Below, one piece after another: positions 1 to 8,401 of a stretch of 64,000 bases of DNA; positions within the stretch are counted from its first letter, which is position 1, and each line of letters starts with the position of its first letter. Below the pieces are notes generated by a model. That model saw nothing but the letters and a program-made list of their open reading frames with translations. It was not told the DNA's origin and did no database searches. The DNA comes from Arenicellales bacterium (GTDB lineage Bacteria; Pseudomonadota; Gammaproteobacteria; Arenicellales; JAHEKD01): assembly GCA_028284225.1 (NCBI GenBank), contig JANQSD010000007.1, positions 1 to 64,000 on the forward strand, written 5' to 3'. A program made the translations under genes and the position numbers.

Positions 1-1218
1 CGGCTCAATACGGTATTGGGGCTATCCGGTGACGATACCTTAACGTACTGGGTGAGCGGCCAACCGGGGTATATGCATGTAGCGGGTCTCACCTCAAAAA
101 CCATCGTGACTCAACAGGCGTTAGTGGATCAAGCGGGCGGCAGTGATTACTTGTTAGTGGCGCACCCGGCGTTCATGGGGGCAGATAGCAATGGAGTTGA
201 TCACGTATCGGACTATGCCGACTTCAAGCGCAGTGAGGGGTATACGGTATCGGTGGTGAATTACCTGGATGTGGTGGACAGTTTTGGCGGCGGTCAGGCG
301 GGGCCTGCAGGGTTAACGCAGTATCTACAGGCGGTGAAGTCGGCCCATGGTGCCCTTAAGTACGTGTTACTGGTGGGCGGCAGTGTGTATGATCACCGCG
401 ATTATCAAGGTGCCGGCGCCTTGACGTTTATTCCGGGTCATTACATTGATTCAGGGCACGCCTATTACACGGTCAGTGATGAGCCGTATATTAGACCTGA
501 AAGTGGTGAGTATCTAGCGAGTATCGGGCGTTGGCCGGTGCGTGAGATGGCGAATCTTGCGCATATCGTTCAGACGAGTATACGTTGGGCGACTAGTGAC
601 CGCAGTACAGGCGGTGAGGCGTTATTGATAGCGGAGAACACCTTGGGCGGTGAAGAGATTGACTTTGCCGCGGCGTTAGACGGTATTGCTACAGGATTAC
701 CGGCTGACTATGTGCAGAACAAGGTGTATGTGGATGATATCTTAGAGGCGAATCCGGGGATGAGTGAGGCCCAGGCGATCGCCCAGGGCCGCAGTGCGAT
801 CATTCAGGGGTTGAATGCGCACCCGGATATTGTGTTGTATGACGGTCACGGCAGTGCGCGTCAGTTATCGAATCAGAGTTTATACAAGTGGACCAATGTA
901 GCGTTAACCCAGCCCGGTGGGGCAGAGATGTGGTTACCGATGAGTTGTTATATGACGTATTACGAGAGTACGCACGTGAACACGTTATCGCATCAGTTAT
1001 TATTTGAGGGCAATGCAGTGAGTATTACTGGAGCGATGTTGTTATCGAGTCAGGCCTCGAATCTGACCATGGGGGCGGGAATACTGGCCGGCACCTTTGA
1101 TCAGGGCTTGAGTATTGGTGAGGCGTTGACTCAGGCGAAGGGCCAGCAGGCCACGCCAAGCATTACCGGTAACTGGAGTATGCTGGGGGATCCATCGGCT
1201 TTTCTAAGTCCACAGTAG
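1..1218 (+). CDS. C25-family (gingipain-like) cysteine peptidase, 3' part only
   Basis: The reading frame is open to the left edge, so this is the C-terminal ~405 residues of a longer protein; the TTG at position 16 is probably not the true start. The visible part matches the peptidase C25 catalytic fold. It has an alternating alpha/beta core with LLVGG, a catalytic-type histidine in YDGHGS (codon at 847-849) and a catalytic-type cysteine in MSCYMTYY (codon at 946-948). The spacing and order of His and Cys fit gingipain and related secreted peptidases. The protein ends soon after the catalytic domain (GDPSAF), with no visible C-terminal sorting domain. A hairpin terminator follows. The gene is probably secreted, but the signal peptide would lie outside the window. 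The substrate is unknown. Confidence 0.8.
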   Translation, partial: RLNTVLGLSGDDTLTYWVSGQPGYMHVAGLTSKTIVTQQALVDQAGGSDYLLVAHPAFMGADSNGVDHVSDYADFKRSEGYTVSVVNYLDVVDSFGGGQAGPAGLTQYLQAVKSAHGALKYVLLVGGSVYDHRDYQGAGALTFIPGHYIDSGHAYYTVSDEPYIRPESGEYLASIGRWPVREMANLAHIVQTSIRWATSDRSTGGEALLIAENTLGGEEIDFAAALDGIATGLPADYVQNKVYVDDILEANPGMSEAQAIAQGRSAIIQGLNAHPDIVLYDGHGSARQLSNQSLYKWTNVALTQPGGAEMWLPMSCYMTYYESTHVNTLSHQLLFEGNAVSITGAMLLSSQASNLTMGAGILAGTFDQGLSIGEALTQAKGQQATPSITGNWSMLGDPSAFLSPQ

Positions 1219-1476
1219 TGTCAGACTGCAACGGATTGTTTCAGAAAGTAAGCTAAGTTCGGCCTGACAGGAAAGTATAACCTGTCAGGCCTTATCACAA
1301 CTCACCGAAGTATCTCAATGCTGTTTATACCCTTCGTCGAAGGATAGAACCTAAACACATAGAGGTACTGATTTCATCAAGGGACTCATCCGAAACGATA
1401 ACGATCATCACCGGCACGATGGTAGTATCAGACTGCAACGGACTAATTCAGAATGTAAGTTAAATTCGCCTAACAA
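1215..1476. repeat. Imperfect direct repeat pair in the intergenic region
   Basis: About 55 bases starting at the peptidase stop (1215-1269) recur at 1422-1476, an offset of 207. The shared core TCAGACTGCAACGGA is identical and the rest is diverged. The second copy lacks the hairpin arm, so the 3' untranslated region appears to have been duplicated and then degraded. Confidence 0.6.
1261..1291 (+). terminator. Hairpin terminator after the C25 peptidase gene
   Basis: A perfect 11-bp stem (GGCCTGACAGG at 1261-1271 pairing with 1281-1291) encloses a 9-nt loop, 42 bases after the peptidase stop codon. No long T run follows, so termination efficiency is uncertain. Confidence 0.6.
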
Positions 1477-1528
1477 GATGAGCAATGATTCGAAGATAAA
1501 ACAATTCAGACTAGTTTTGATCTCTTTC

Positions 1529-1612
1529 ACCGGGAAATAATACGGGCCTTAGAAAAAAATGATGATGGTTATATTGTCGTCATTCCGGATCACGACCCGG
1601 AATTCAGATGAA
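1529..1612. repeat. Fragments of two dispersed intergenic repeats
   Basis: Positions 1525-1560 resemble the CCGGGAAA...ACGGGC...AAAAAA repeat found twice at 4895-5066. Positions 1577-1606 (GTCATTCCGG ... CCGGAATTCAG) form a palindrome of the GTCATTCC...GGAATCCAG class, which also occurs inside genes at 34.1 and 35.5 kb. No gene is visible in the surrounding 1219-2292. Confidence 0.45.
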
Positions 1613-1673
1613 GCGTTGAGGGCGACCATGCTATGAGGGAATTACTGAACTGACTAATTTAATACGACCAGTT

Positions 1674-1833
1674 ATGTGCCGCAGCCTGATGGGTGATAAG
1701 GAGCTGGAGTAGATATCCCAAACTTTCTAGTCGTCAAAAGTCGATAAGAGAGCAATCACCTGGGTCTGTACCATTACCTCTCCACCCCCCAACAATACTC
1801 CCACAGGGGTGCAGGCTTAGAGCTGCGGCATAT
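1674..1833 (+). ncRNA. Candidate structured RNA element, copy A
   Basis: The ends pair over 12 bp with one wobble (1674-1685 with 1822-1833). Inside, GGTGAT at 1692-1697 pairs with ATCACC at 1755-1760. An 11-bp hairpin with one mismatch (CTTTCTAGTCG/CGATAAGAGAG) lies between those arms, and a stem of about 9 bp forms near GTCTGTACC/GGTGCAGGC. A similar arrangement recurs in copy B at 1989-2154 with different sequence in the stems. Strand is a guess based on T-rich sequence after the right arm. I do not recognise an RNA family, and a mobile miniature element is an alternative. Confidence 0.4.
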
Positions 1834-1988
1834 TTTACTAGCTAGTCGACACTGAAAAATACTCTATTAGAGTTTAGTAGGACAGAAAAGGAACTTGGCT
1901 CATCAGTGATGGTCAAATTTGATTATAGGAAAACTGTTATGGACCTCAAAGATGTGAAGCATATATTGGCAAATTAAAGTGACAGGCT

Positions 1989-2154
1989 ATATGCCGCGAC
2001 CCAAAAGGTGATAAATGTTGTACGACATATCCACTCCAACTCTCTACGTGTCGTAGAAGCTAGACAGTGACACCTCAGGGCTTGTACAACTACTCCTCCA
2101 CACCCACACTAATCCCTAAACTTCCGGAGGAACAAGTCCAGGGTCGCGGCGTAT
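1989..2154 (+). ncRNA. Candidate structured RNA element, copy B
   Basis: The ends pair over 14 bp with one wobble (1989-2002 with 2141-2154). AGGTG at 2006-2010 pairs with CACCT at 2071-2075. An internal hairpin uses TACGACAT and GTGTCGTA, and GGGCTTGT pairs with ACAAGTCC near the 3' end. Stems occupy the same positions as in copy A but with altered bases. The loop between the last arms keeps a common C-rich stretch (CTCC..CAC.CCC). A weak promoter-like TTGGCA-16-TATATG lies over the left end. Confidence 0.4.
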
Positions 2155-2292
2155 TTTGTATACTACGAAGAGATGCCAATATTACGGTATGATGGATTCT
2201 GTAGGGCAATAGGTAAAATACCGGAGTCAGAGTCAACATAACTCCTCTGGAATAGGGTAAGCAATAGGAGGAAATTTATTTGTCGAATATAG

Positions 2293-2847
2293 CTAGTTTT
2301 CAGCTTGTTCTACGTAAGGACCAACATCACTGGCATTAATTGAGTAGCCTGCTTCAGCTAAGTCGCTACTAACGTGAACGGTCTCCAACTTCCCAACTAC
2401 ACTGACCGGGTACCAGAGTCCATCCAAAGATAAGCCTTGCTCACTTTTAACGTAAACAGTTTGATTTCCGGGCGGAGGAGGTACATGGATGCAGGCGCCG
2501 AAATAGGGAACGAGTAAAAACTCACGAACGTCCTGTTCATCAAAATCCAGTGGTACGGCGTATCCTGATATTCGTACAGTTTGACCGTTGAGTTCATCAA
2601 CAACTGGAGCAAAGTCCATTAATTGCTTTATCTCGGCCATTAATTCTTGGGCTTTTTCACTATCGTCTGTTAAGGCGTAATACTCTTCGTCCGACAACTT
2701 ATCCAGAGGGTTGATAAAAACATAATCACTAGGCACCAGATCTTCCCAGGTTAAATCTACGAAGGCTTGTTCTTTTGCCGCATAGGCACTGGATGAAACG
2801 ATAAAAAGCAGGCCTGCAAACTGAATTAAAATATTCTTTATTTTCAT
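2293..2847 (-). CDS. DUF3299 secreted protein of the zinc-uptake locus
   Basis: A 184-residue protein with an N-terminal signal peptide (about residues 1-23, ending AYA). The DUF3299 hallmark GACIHVPPPP lies at residues 117-126, within a compact beta-rich domain. The family is small, periplasmic or lipoprotein-like, and often sits next to FtsX-type ABC transporters; its biochemical role is not established. The start overlaps the permease stop by ATGA, so translation is coupled. It is the last gene of the ATPase-permease-DUF3299 unit. Given the histidine-rich ZrgA-like gene upstream, I infer a role in zinc handling. Confidence 0.8.
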   Translation of the reverse strand: MKIKNILIQFAGLLFIVSSSAYAAKEQAFVDLTWEDLVPSDYVFINPLDKLSDEEYYALTDDSEKAQELMAEIKQLMDFAPVVDELNGQTVRISGYAVPLDFDEQDVREFLLVPYFGACIHVPPPPGNQTVYVKSEQGLSLDGLWYPVSVVGKLETVHVSSDLAEAGYSINASDVGPYVEQAEN

Positions 2848-4103
2848 AACTTTATAGAGATCCCGTCATTAAGTGAATTCCTGTAGGCTCGATAAGCCGG
2901 GATTAAGCCCATCAATATTGCTGATAATATGACAATTCCCAGCAGTGTGAGTTCATAACCGGATAACATTTTAACTGAAAACACCAGTCCATATCTATCT
3001 TCAATCAGTGGACCGGAGATGAATAAAAGTAAATAGAATAAAACGATTCCGCTGACGACTCCCAATACGGCCAATAATATTGCCTCGCTGGTTAATAAAC
3101 CAACGATGTGTGATGGCCTGGCCCCGGCTGAACGTAAAATTGCCATTTCCCGCCGCCGTTCATTAAGGCTGGATAAAATCATCGCCAGCATGCCGACCAA
3201 CCCAATTGCAATAACAAAAGCAGAAATAATCAGCAACGCGCGTTCGGCTACACTCATCAGGTTCCACAGTTCTTGTAAAGCAACGCCTGGAATAATCGCC
3301 AATAACGGTTCTTCCTTATATTCGTTAATCTCACGCTGTAGTTTGAACGTGCTGATCCGTGATTTTAAACCCAGCATGAAGCCGGTAATTAGCTTAGGGG
3401 ACAAGTTCATTTTGCGGGCGGTTTCGGCATCAATTTTCAGCCCCGGAATTTGAGCTCCGCTCTGCCAATCAATATGAATGGCCTCGATCGCTTCGAGGCT
3501 TACATGAACCGTGCGGTCAACGGGTGTTGCTGTACGCTCAAGAATACCGACAACCGTAAACGGTTTGTCACCATGATCAATAAAACTGACATCACCAGCA
3601 CCATGGGCGACGACAATTTTTGAGCCTATTTGGTAACCCAGAGCCTGGGCAACTTCAGCACCTATTACAGCATCATACAAATCATCAAAGGCTTGTCCGG
3701 ATTGAAATCCCAGGGGTTTTTCTCTGGCATAACGGTAATGTTCAAAGTAATCGGTGTTGGTTCCCATCACCCGAAATCCACGATGTGAGTCGCCTAAAGA
3801 GATAGGAATTGCCCATTTCACCAGCGGATTGCTAACAATATCCTCATAGCTTTCCCAGCTAATGTTATTGGTTGGGCTGCCGATTCGAAAAACTGAATAA
3901 AGCAGCAGTTGAATAGAGCCGCTACGAGCGCCTACGATTAAATCTGTGCCTGAAATCGTATTGGTAAAACTGAGCTTGGCATCATTGCGGACACGTTCAA
4001 CGGCGAGTAAAAGTGCCACGCTTAATGCAATAGCTGCGATGGTTAAAATGGCAGTGAACTTTCTGTTAGCCAAGCTTTTAGAAGCGAGCGTTAATAGATA
4101 CAT
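2844..4103 (-). CDS. FtsX/MacB-type ABC transporter permease
   Basis: An inner-membrane permease of 419 residues. It has a first transmembrane segment near residues 18-36, a large periplasmic MacB-PCD-like domain, and three further membrane segments in the last 130 residues with the FtsX signature region around LNERRREMAILRSAGA. I chose the ATG at 4103 because it opens with the typical LASKSLANRKFTA, has an AGGG ribosome-binding site and begins one base after the ATPase stop. A longer frame reaching 4202 would lie inside the ATPase gene. The permease partners with the upstream ATPase as in LolCDE-like exporters. In zinc-uptake loci of the ZrgA type this pair is thought to support uptake rather than export. 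Confidence 0.85.
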   Translation of the reverse strand: MYLLTLASKSLANRKFTAILTIAAIALSVALLLAVERVRNDAKLSFTNTISGTDLIVGARSGSIQLLLYSVFRIGSPTNNISWESYEDIVSNPLVKWAIPISLGDSHRGFRVMGTNTDYFEHYRYAREKPLGFQSGQAFDDLYDAVIGAEVAQALGYQIGSKIVVAHGAGDVSFIDHGDKPFTVVGILERTATPVDRTVHVSLEAIEAIHIDWQSGAQIPGLKIDAETARKMNLSPKLITGFMLGLKSRISTFKLQREINEYKEEPLLAIIPGVALQELWNLMSVAERALLIISAFVIAIGLVGMLAMILSSLNERRREMAILRSAGARPSHIVGLLTSEAILLAVLGVVSGIVLFYLLLFISGPLIEDRYGLVFSVKMLSGYELTLLGIVILSAILMGLIPAYRAYRNSLNDGISIKL

Positions 4104-4104
4104 T

Positions 4105-4812
4105 TTATTGCCCTGCTTGTGCTGTTGCATTTGCCTGATTAATATCAGGTAAATGAATATGTCGGTCAAATAATCGTCCCAATGAACGTTCATGGCTGAC
4201 AAAGATTAATGTAGAGGAGGATTCTGAGCATTCCTCGAATAACAGCTTTATAAACGCCTCACGTGTATCAGTATCCAGTGCCGAAGTGGGTTCATCGGCA
4301 ATGATGATCTCAGGTTTGCCTATGACTGCACGGGCAGCCGCCACGCGTTGCTGCTGGCCAACGCTTAATTCAGTAACCGGCTTTTTATGAAGATCAGGAT
4401 TGTCCAGACCCAAATGTGTTAATAATCGTAGCGCTTGCTCACGCAGATCACCGGCTTTGGACTTTCTTGATACGGAAAAGTGACAAGGCAAGGTGACATT
4501 TTCGACCATTGATAGATAAGGAACCAGATTGAATTGTTGAAAAATAAATCCAATATGGTCTGCCCGGAAGCTATCTCTTGCAGAGCTTTTTAGTCGGCTT
4601 ATATCTTGACCAAGAATCGTTATTGAACCACTGGTTGGGACTGTGACAGCTCCAATCAGGTTAAGCAGGCTGGTTTTACCACTACCGCTAGGGCCTTCAA
4701 TAAATAAACGTTGACCTGGTTCAATTAGTAGTTGTTTTATATTTAAAACCGGCTGTTGCTGCAGATTCCAGTGAAAGCATAAGTTGTTAATATTGATGAT
4801 GGGATCTGACAC
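4105..4812 (-). CDS. ABC transporter ATP-binding protein, LolD/MacB-like
   Basis: A 235-residue ATPase with all motifs intact: Walker A GPSGSGKTS (residues 40-48), Q-loop at 91-94, signature LSVGQQQ (149-155) and Walker B IIIADEPT (169-176), followed by SALD. It resembles the LolD/MacB class that pairs with FtsX-type permeases such as the gene directly downstream. It is the first gene of a three-gene minus-strand unit. It is separated from the ZrgA-like gene by 325 bases containing a duplicated sequence. No Zur box is visible right upstream, so it may be read through from the ZrgA-like gene. Confidence 0.88.
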   Translation of the reverse strand: MSDPIININNLCFHWNLQQQPVLNIKQLLIEPGQRLFIEGPSGSGKTSLLNLIGAVTVPTSGSITILGQDISRLKSSARDSFRADHIGFIFQQFNLVPYLSMVENVTLPCHFSVSRKSKAGDLREQALRLLTHLGLDNPDLHKKPVTELSVGQQQRVAAARAVIGKPEIIIADEPTSALDTDTREAFIKLLFEECSESSSTLIFVSHERSLGRLFDRHIHLPDINQANATAQAGQ

Positions 4813-4894
4813 GGAGCAAGTATTAAGAGTATTTTAACTCGAGGTACATTTAGGTAATTGCTATATATCTTATTTAATTCGTTGCTGGATGTTT

Positions 4895-5066
4895 AGCCTT
4901 ATGTAAATCTATTTTACAGGATAATGAAACGGGTACTAAAAAAATACCCCACCTAGCCTCCCCGGATAGGGGACGGGCAATGACAATGACTCAATCGCTA
5001 CAGCCTTATGCAACTCTGTTTTACCGGGAAATGAAACGGGCATTAAAAAAGACCCCACCTAGCCTT
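4895..5066. repeat. Direct repeat pair between the zinc-locus genes
   Basis: The segment starting AGCCTTATG at 4895 recurs at 5002 (offset 107), sharing TTTTAC.GG.....GAAACGGG, an A-run and ACCCCACCTAGCC. The first copy forms GGGTA-9-TACCC at 4931-4949. A third, weaker copy lies at 1525-1560. The repeats occupy most of the 325-base gap 4813-5137, where no gene is visible. Confidence 0.6.
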
Positions 5067-5137
5067 AGCTTCCTCTGATAGTGGAGAAATAAATTAATAA
5101 CTTTTATCGCTGCAAACAACTCTAACCTGTGATGTGC

Positions 5138-5878
5138 TTATAAATTAACCTTGGTATTATCTTTGGTTAGGACCTGAGCCGATTGACCGGATAAAGACAG
5201 CACTTGAGCATCAATTTTTTCTGTCGATGGAAATGATTCAAACAGTTTCACGGTTAGCTGTGATAGTTCGCCTGGTTTGTCACAATGAAATTCATATTCT
5301 GCAATGAACTCAGAGTGTGCTTCCCCATCGTTGTCATGGTCATCGTGCTCATGGGCGTGTTCATCTTCATGGTCACCTTCTTCCTTACTTGCATGATCAT
5401 CTCCATGGTCATCATCGTGCTCGTGCGCATGTTCATCCTTATGATCGCCATCATCGTGCTCGCTCGCGTGATCGTCTCCATGATCGTCATCGTGCCCATG
5501 TTCATGCTCATCTTCATGACCGTCCTCATGATGCTCTTCAGCTTCATGTTCGTGGTCATCCATGATAGTGGATTCGACATGAGCGTGTTCTATTTCGCAC
5601 ATTGCTTGCTCGGGCAGGGTGAAAAGGTCATCAGCTTGTTCAAGACGACTGATAGCCTCGCTTATTTGGTCTTCCTGTTCATGATTATTCGGTGCATGTT
5701 CAAAACCGACAATATTGATTGCAGGACTGATGAACTCTATTAATAGTTCATTGTTTTCGACTGCGATATTTAGTGCTGCAGCACCATGAACATGCGAGCC
5801 ATGTTGACGAACTTCCTGCTCTGAGGCGCTGCTGATAGCAGAGCCTAGTAAACCAAGTGCAATAACAATTTTTTTCAT
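5138..5878 (-). CDS. zrgA: ZrgA-like histidine-rich zinc-uptake protein (DUF2796)
   Basis: A 246-residue secreted protein with a signal peptide (about 1-19, ending SSAS). The N-terminal domain starts HGSHVHGAAALNIAVENNELLIEF, the DUF2796 signature. A low-complexity stretch of His, Asp and Glu (about residues 110-185) is made of HEHDDDHGDDHA-like units, and a second beta-rich segment follows. Such stretches bind zinc in the periplasm, and ZrgA proteins of Vibrio take part in zinc uptake. A perfect Zur-type palindrome lies 32 bases upstream of the start, which supports induction under zinc limitation. Downstream genes encode the partner ATPase, permease and DUF3299 protein. Confidence 0.85.
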   Translation of the reverse strand: MKKIVIALGLLGSAISSASEQEVRQHGSHVHGAAALNIAVENNELLIEFISPAINIVGFEHAPNNHEQEDQISEAISRLEQADDLFTLPEQAMCEIEHAHVESTIMDDHEHEAEEHHEDGHEDEHEHGHDDDHGDDHASEHDDGDHKDEHAHEHDDDHGDDHASKEEGDHEDEHAHEHDDHDNDGEAHSEFIAEYEFHCDKPGELSQLTVKLFESFPSTEKIDAQVLSLSGQSAQVLTKDNTKVNL

Positions 5879-5909
5879 CGTGATCTGTTTAGTTAGTTAG
5901 ATTAAGGCA

Positions 5910-5926
5910 ATGTTATAACATAACAT
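5910..5926 (-). promoter_or_regulatory. Zur box upstream of the ZrgA-like gene
   Basis: A perfect inverted repeat, ATGTTAT-AAC-ATAACAT, matches the core of the gammaproteobacterial Zur operator (consensus core ATGTTATANTATAACAT). It lies 32 bases before the start codon of the ZrgA-like gene, a location suited to repression by zinc-bound Zur. No zur gene is in the window. Confidence 0.8.
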
Positions 5927-6064
5927 AAACTTCCTGTAATTATCATTACAAAATATATTTTTATTAGTGACACAAATAAAAACAATATCTCTGGGGATAC
6001 AGATGTATTTCCAACAAGTTGCAAATAATGGATGCTATTGAATCGTTCAAATTCAATTGCCTTG

Positions 6065-8026
6065 TTATGATTCGCAATCCATACACTTGTTATAAACTGT
6101 AAATCTCCAACCGTTATCGTTCATGAAAAAGTCCTTTTTACTGGTGCCGATACTGCACTTTCCATATTCCCAATACACTTCATTCTCTTTGGTGGGAATA
6201 CATTTGGATGACAGTGGGTCGAGAATCGGTTTAAGCTGTTTTTTTGAGACCGCATCACCAAATAATCCACCCTTAAAAATAACTCGATCACAATCTCGGC
6301 GACCATTTCGACCTACATAGTAATAAAAAAGTCCGTACTTCTGGTTTGTACAATCAATTTCTATATACCATTGACTGATAAGTTTCCACAGCGAAGGGGT
6401 CAGTGTCTGGTAAACCCAGGTGGCGAATGCTTTACGGCCATTACTAATAGTTGAACGCTGAACCCATTTATCACTCGGGTTCCAGTTTTCGGTTGCTTTC
6501 TGTTGTCCAACATAGGTTAATAGCTGGCCGTCGCCAACAACAAAATCAAAACTATTATTAATGGCATCCTTATTCTGTTCGCTGATACTAGCAAATGTCT
6601 TCAGTGCCTGTGACCATTTGCCCTGGAAATCATTAGTGTTTGCTTCAGCGAGTCCGGCACTTATAGCAGCAGACAAAATACCGCCCACTGCTGATCCCAC
6701 AGGGCCGGCGATGGAGGAAGCTTTAAGCGGTGCAAGAAATACATCTGAATAAAGTGCGTTAACTTTTTTATTATTTATATCGTCGACATTCAGGTTTTGA
6801 GCGATCGCATCAATAATACTTTTTTGGTCTGCAAAAATACTGGAATATAAGTCCTTTAATTCGTTGAAATAGTCACTCACAAATTGGGCAGAACCCAGTT
6901 CGTGGTAAATTATTTCCGCGACCTGGTTCCAGCTGGCTACAGTCAAGCCGCCAGGGGGGGTAATAGGTGTTTGGCCTAATTTCAGGCAAGTTTCGGTCGG
7001 CAGCTCAGTCCAGTTATTCCATTGATTTTTATTTGAGCCGGTAAATAAACAACTTTGGTAGTTTTCCAGTGCATTGGCATCTGTGTTGTACACGCTACGA
7101 ACTGGATTATCGCTAAGTTTTAAGAACTGATTGATGTATGAGTAGGCTAGTTGTTGATCGCCTGTAAAAGCAGGATAACCATACGCACTAGGGTGATTCC
7201 AGGCATTGCTGGACAATTGATTAAATGACCAGGTGCGGATGCCATATGACCCCTTGGCAATTAATTCGGCAGCCTTGTCACCGTTAATGTTGCCTGTCTG
7301 GATAGTGCTGTAATTCTCAGCTGAGTTCCAACTGTCATCCGCCAGCTTTGGGTTGCTCAAGCTTAGTGTTGTCCAGGTACTATTGTTCCATTTTAGGGTC
7401 TCCAGGCCATCAGTAGCTCTGGCCATAAGTTCAGCCCTTCCATCACCATCAATATCAGCCGTTTGTATGGTGGAATAATAATGTACCTGGTTCCAACCTG
7501 ATTTATTGGAAAAAGCAGGTGATGCAGACGCTAATGTCTCCCATTGTTTACCGTTCCATTTTAGGGTATCGATGCCTTTTGATGAGCGCCCGATTAATTC
7601 ATATGCTTTATCACCATCAACATCGGCAGCTTGAATAGTGCGGTACTGCTCAGGCTTGCCCCAGCCTGATGCATTAGTGAAGGGGCCTGCAGATACAATT
7701 GTATTCCACAGGCCTTTGGATGAATCCCATGATTCGATGATTATGCCGTCGTAGCCACGACCGAATAACTCCTGAACGCCGTTGCCATCTATATCGGCTA
7801 ATTGAATAGTGGAATAATGAGCAGCATGATCCCAGCCGGAGCCATTTGTCCACTGAGGTAAGGTAAATACTGGGCCGGCTGAAGAGTTATAGATTTTAGT
7901 ATCATATTCATCTAGCCCGTAGCAAATGTTAGTCATAGTTAACGCTGTCAGTAAAAGCAATGATTTGACTTGTCGCCCATGCTTATTGTAGTTGCTGTCT
8001 TGCAAATGGCATGTAGAAACCGACAT
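6065..8026 (-). CDS. Secreted FG-GAP/VCBS-like repeat protein
   Basis: A 653-residue protein. The start is fixed by AAAGGAGA seven bases upstream. A hydrophobic signal segment (about residues 22-37, LLLLTALTMTNICYG) follows a basic N-terminus. Residues ~55-280 hold at least four repeats of the form YSTIQTADIDGDGRAELMAR, an FG-GAP-like beta-propeller with calcium-type DxDGDG loops. The middle is alpha-helical with a glycine/alanine-rich hydrophobic stretch (AGPVGSAVGGILSAAISAG). The C-terminus has six cysteines, probably disulfide-bonded. I recognise no catalytic motif. It is the last gene of the tail-collar operon, which suggests a secreted or surface carbohydrate-binding role. Confidence 0.7.
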   Translation of the reverse strand: MSVSTCHLQDSNYNKHGRQVKSLLLLTALTMTNICYGLDEYDTKIYNSSAGPVFTLPQWTNGSGWDHAAHYSTIQLADIDGNGVQELFGRGYDGIIIESWDSSKGLWNTIVSAGPFTNASGWGKPEQYRTIQAADVDGDKAYELIGRSSKGIDTLKWNGKQWETLASASPAFSNKSGWNQVHYYSTIQTADIDGDGRAELMARATDGLETLKWNNSTWTTLSLSNPKLADDSWNSAENYSTIQTGNINGDKAAELIAKGSYGIRTWSFNQLSSNAWNHPSAYGYPAFTGDQQLAYSYINQFLKLSDNPVRSVYNTDANALENYQSCLFTGSNKNQWNNWTELPTETCLKLGQTPITPPGGLTVASWNQVAEIIYHELGSAQFVSDYFNELKDLYSSIFADQKSIIDAIAQNLNVDDINNKKVNALYSDVFLAPLKASSIAGPVGSAVGGILSAAISAGLAEANTNDFQGKWSQALKTFASISEQNKDAINNSFDFVVGDGQLLTYVGQQKATENWNPSDKWVQRSTISNGRKAFATWVYQTLTPSLWKLISQWYIEIDCTNQKYGLFYYYVGRNGRRDCDRVIFKGGLFGDAVSKKQLKPILDPLSSKCIPTKENEVYWEYGKCSIGTSKKDFFMNDNGWRFTVYNKCMDCES

Positions 8027-8089
8027 CTGTCTTCTCCTTTGTTGGTTCGTAAATCTTATTGTTGTTATCTGCTTAAATTTCTTACCTTA

Positions 8090-8401
8090 TCAGGTAAACA
8101 CCGCTTCATACAGCATACCTGATTCATCCGAGCCCACCGGAACCAGGAATAATTCCAGTTGCCCAAGTCCGGCATGTTGGAGCTGGAACACCTGTTGTTG
8201 CGGTGCATCAGTATCCGGACCACGGAATAGTAGCGAGAAAGCATGGCGTTGATCTGCTGCGGGTGCTTGCCCTAACAGTGATACATCCATCAATTCGAAT
8301 GTTTGTGTTGATGTTCCATTCTCTACAAACGAAAACTCATCATTAATTAGAGGTTGAAAATCAGAATCAGTTAATTCATTAAGCCCTTTTTCATTCGTCA
8401 T
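8090..8401 (-). CDS. DUF6916 family protein
   Basis: A 103-residue soluble protein matching DUF6916. It carries a polar N-terminus, then FELMDVSLLG, FSLLFRGP and the conserved end FQLQHAGLGQLELFLVPVG...GMLYEAVFT. DUF6916 genes commonly sit beside tail-collar (microcystin-dependent-type) proteins, as here, and their function is unknown. The start overlaps the end of the acetyltransferase gene by 11 bases, so the two are probably translated together. No signal peptide is visible, which suggests a cytoplasmic protein or a structural subunit assembled by another route. Confidence 0.75.
   Translation of the reverse strand: MTNEKGLNELTDSDFQPLINDEFSFVENGTSTQTFELMDVSLLGQAPAADQRHAFSLLFRGPDTDAPQQQVFQLQHAGLGQLELFLVPVGSDESGMLYEAVFT

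Noticed and set aside
5254-5743. Long open frames opposite and beside the ZrgA-like gene
   Set aside because: They arise from the His/Asp codon repeats of the real gene read in other frames; the products are low-complexity Met/Val/Ile or His/Arg strings.
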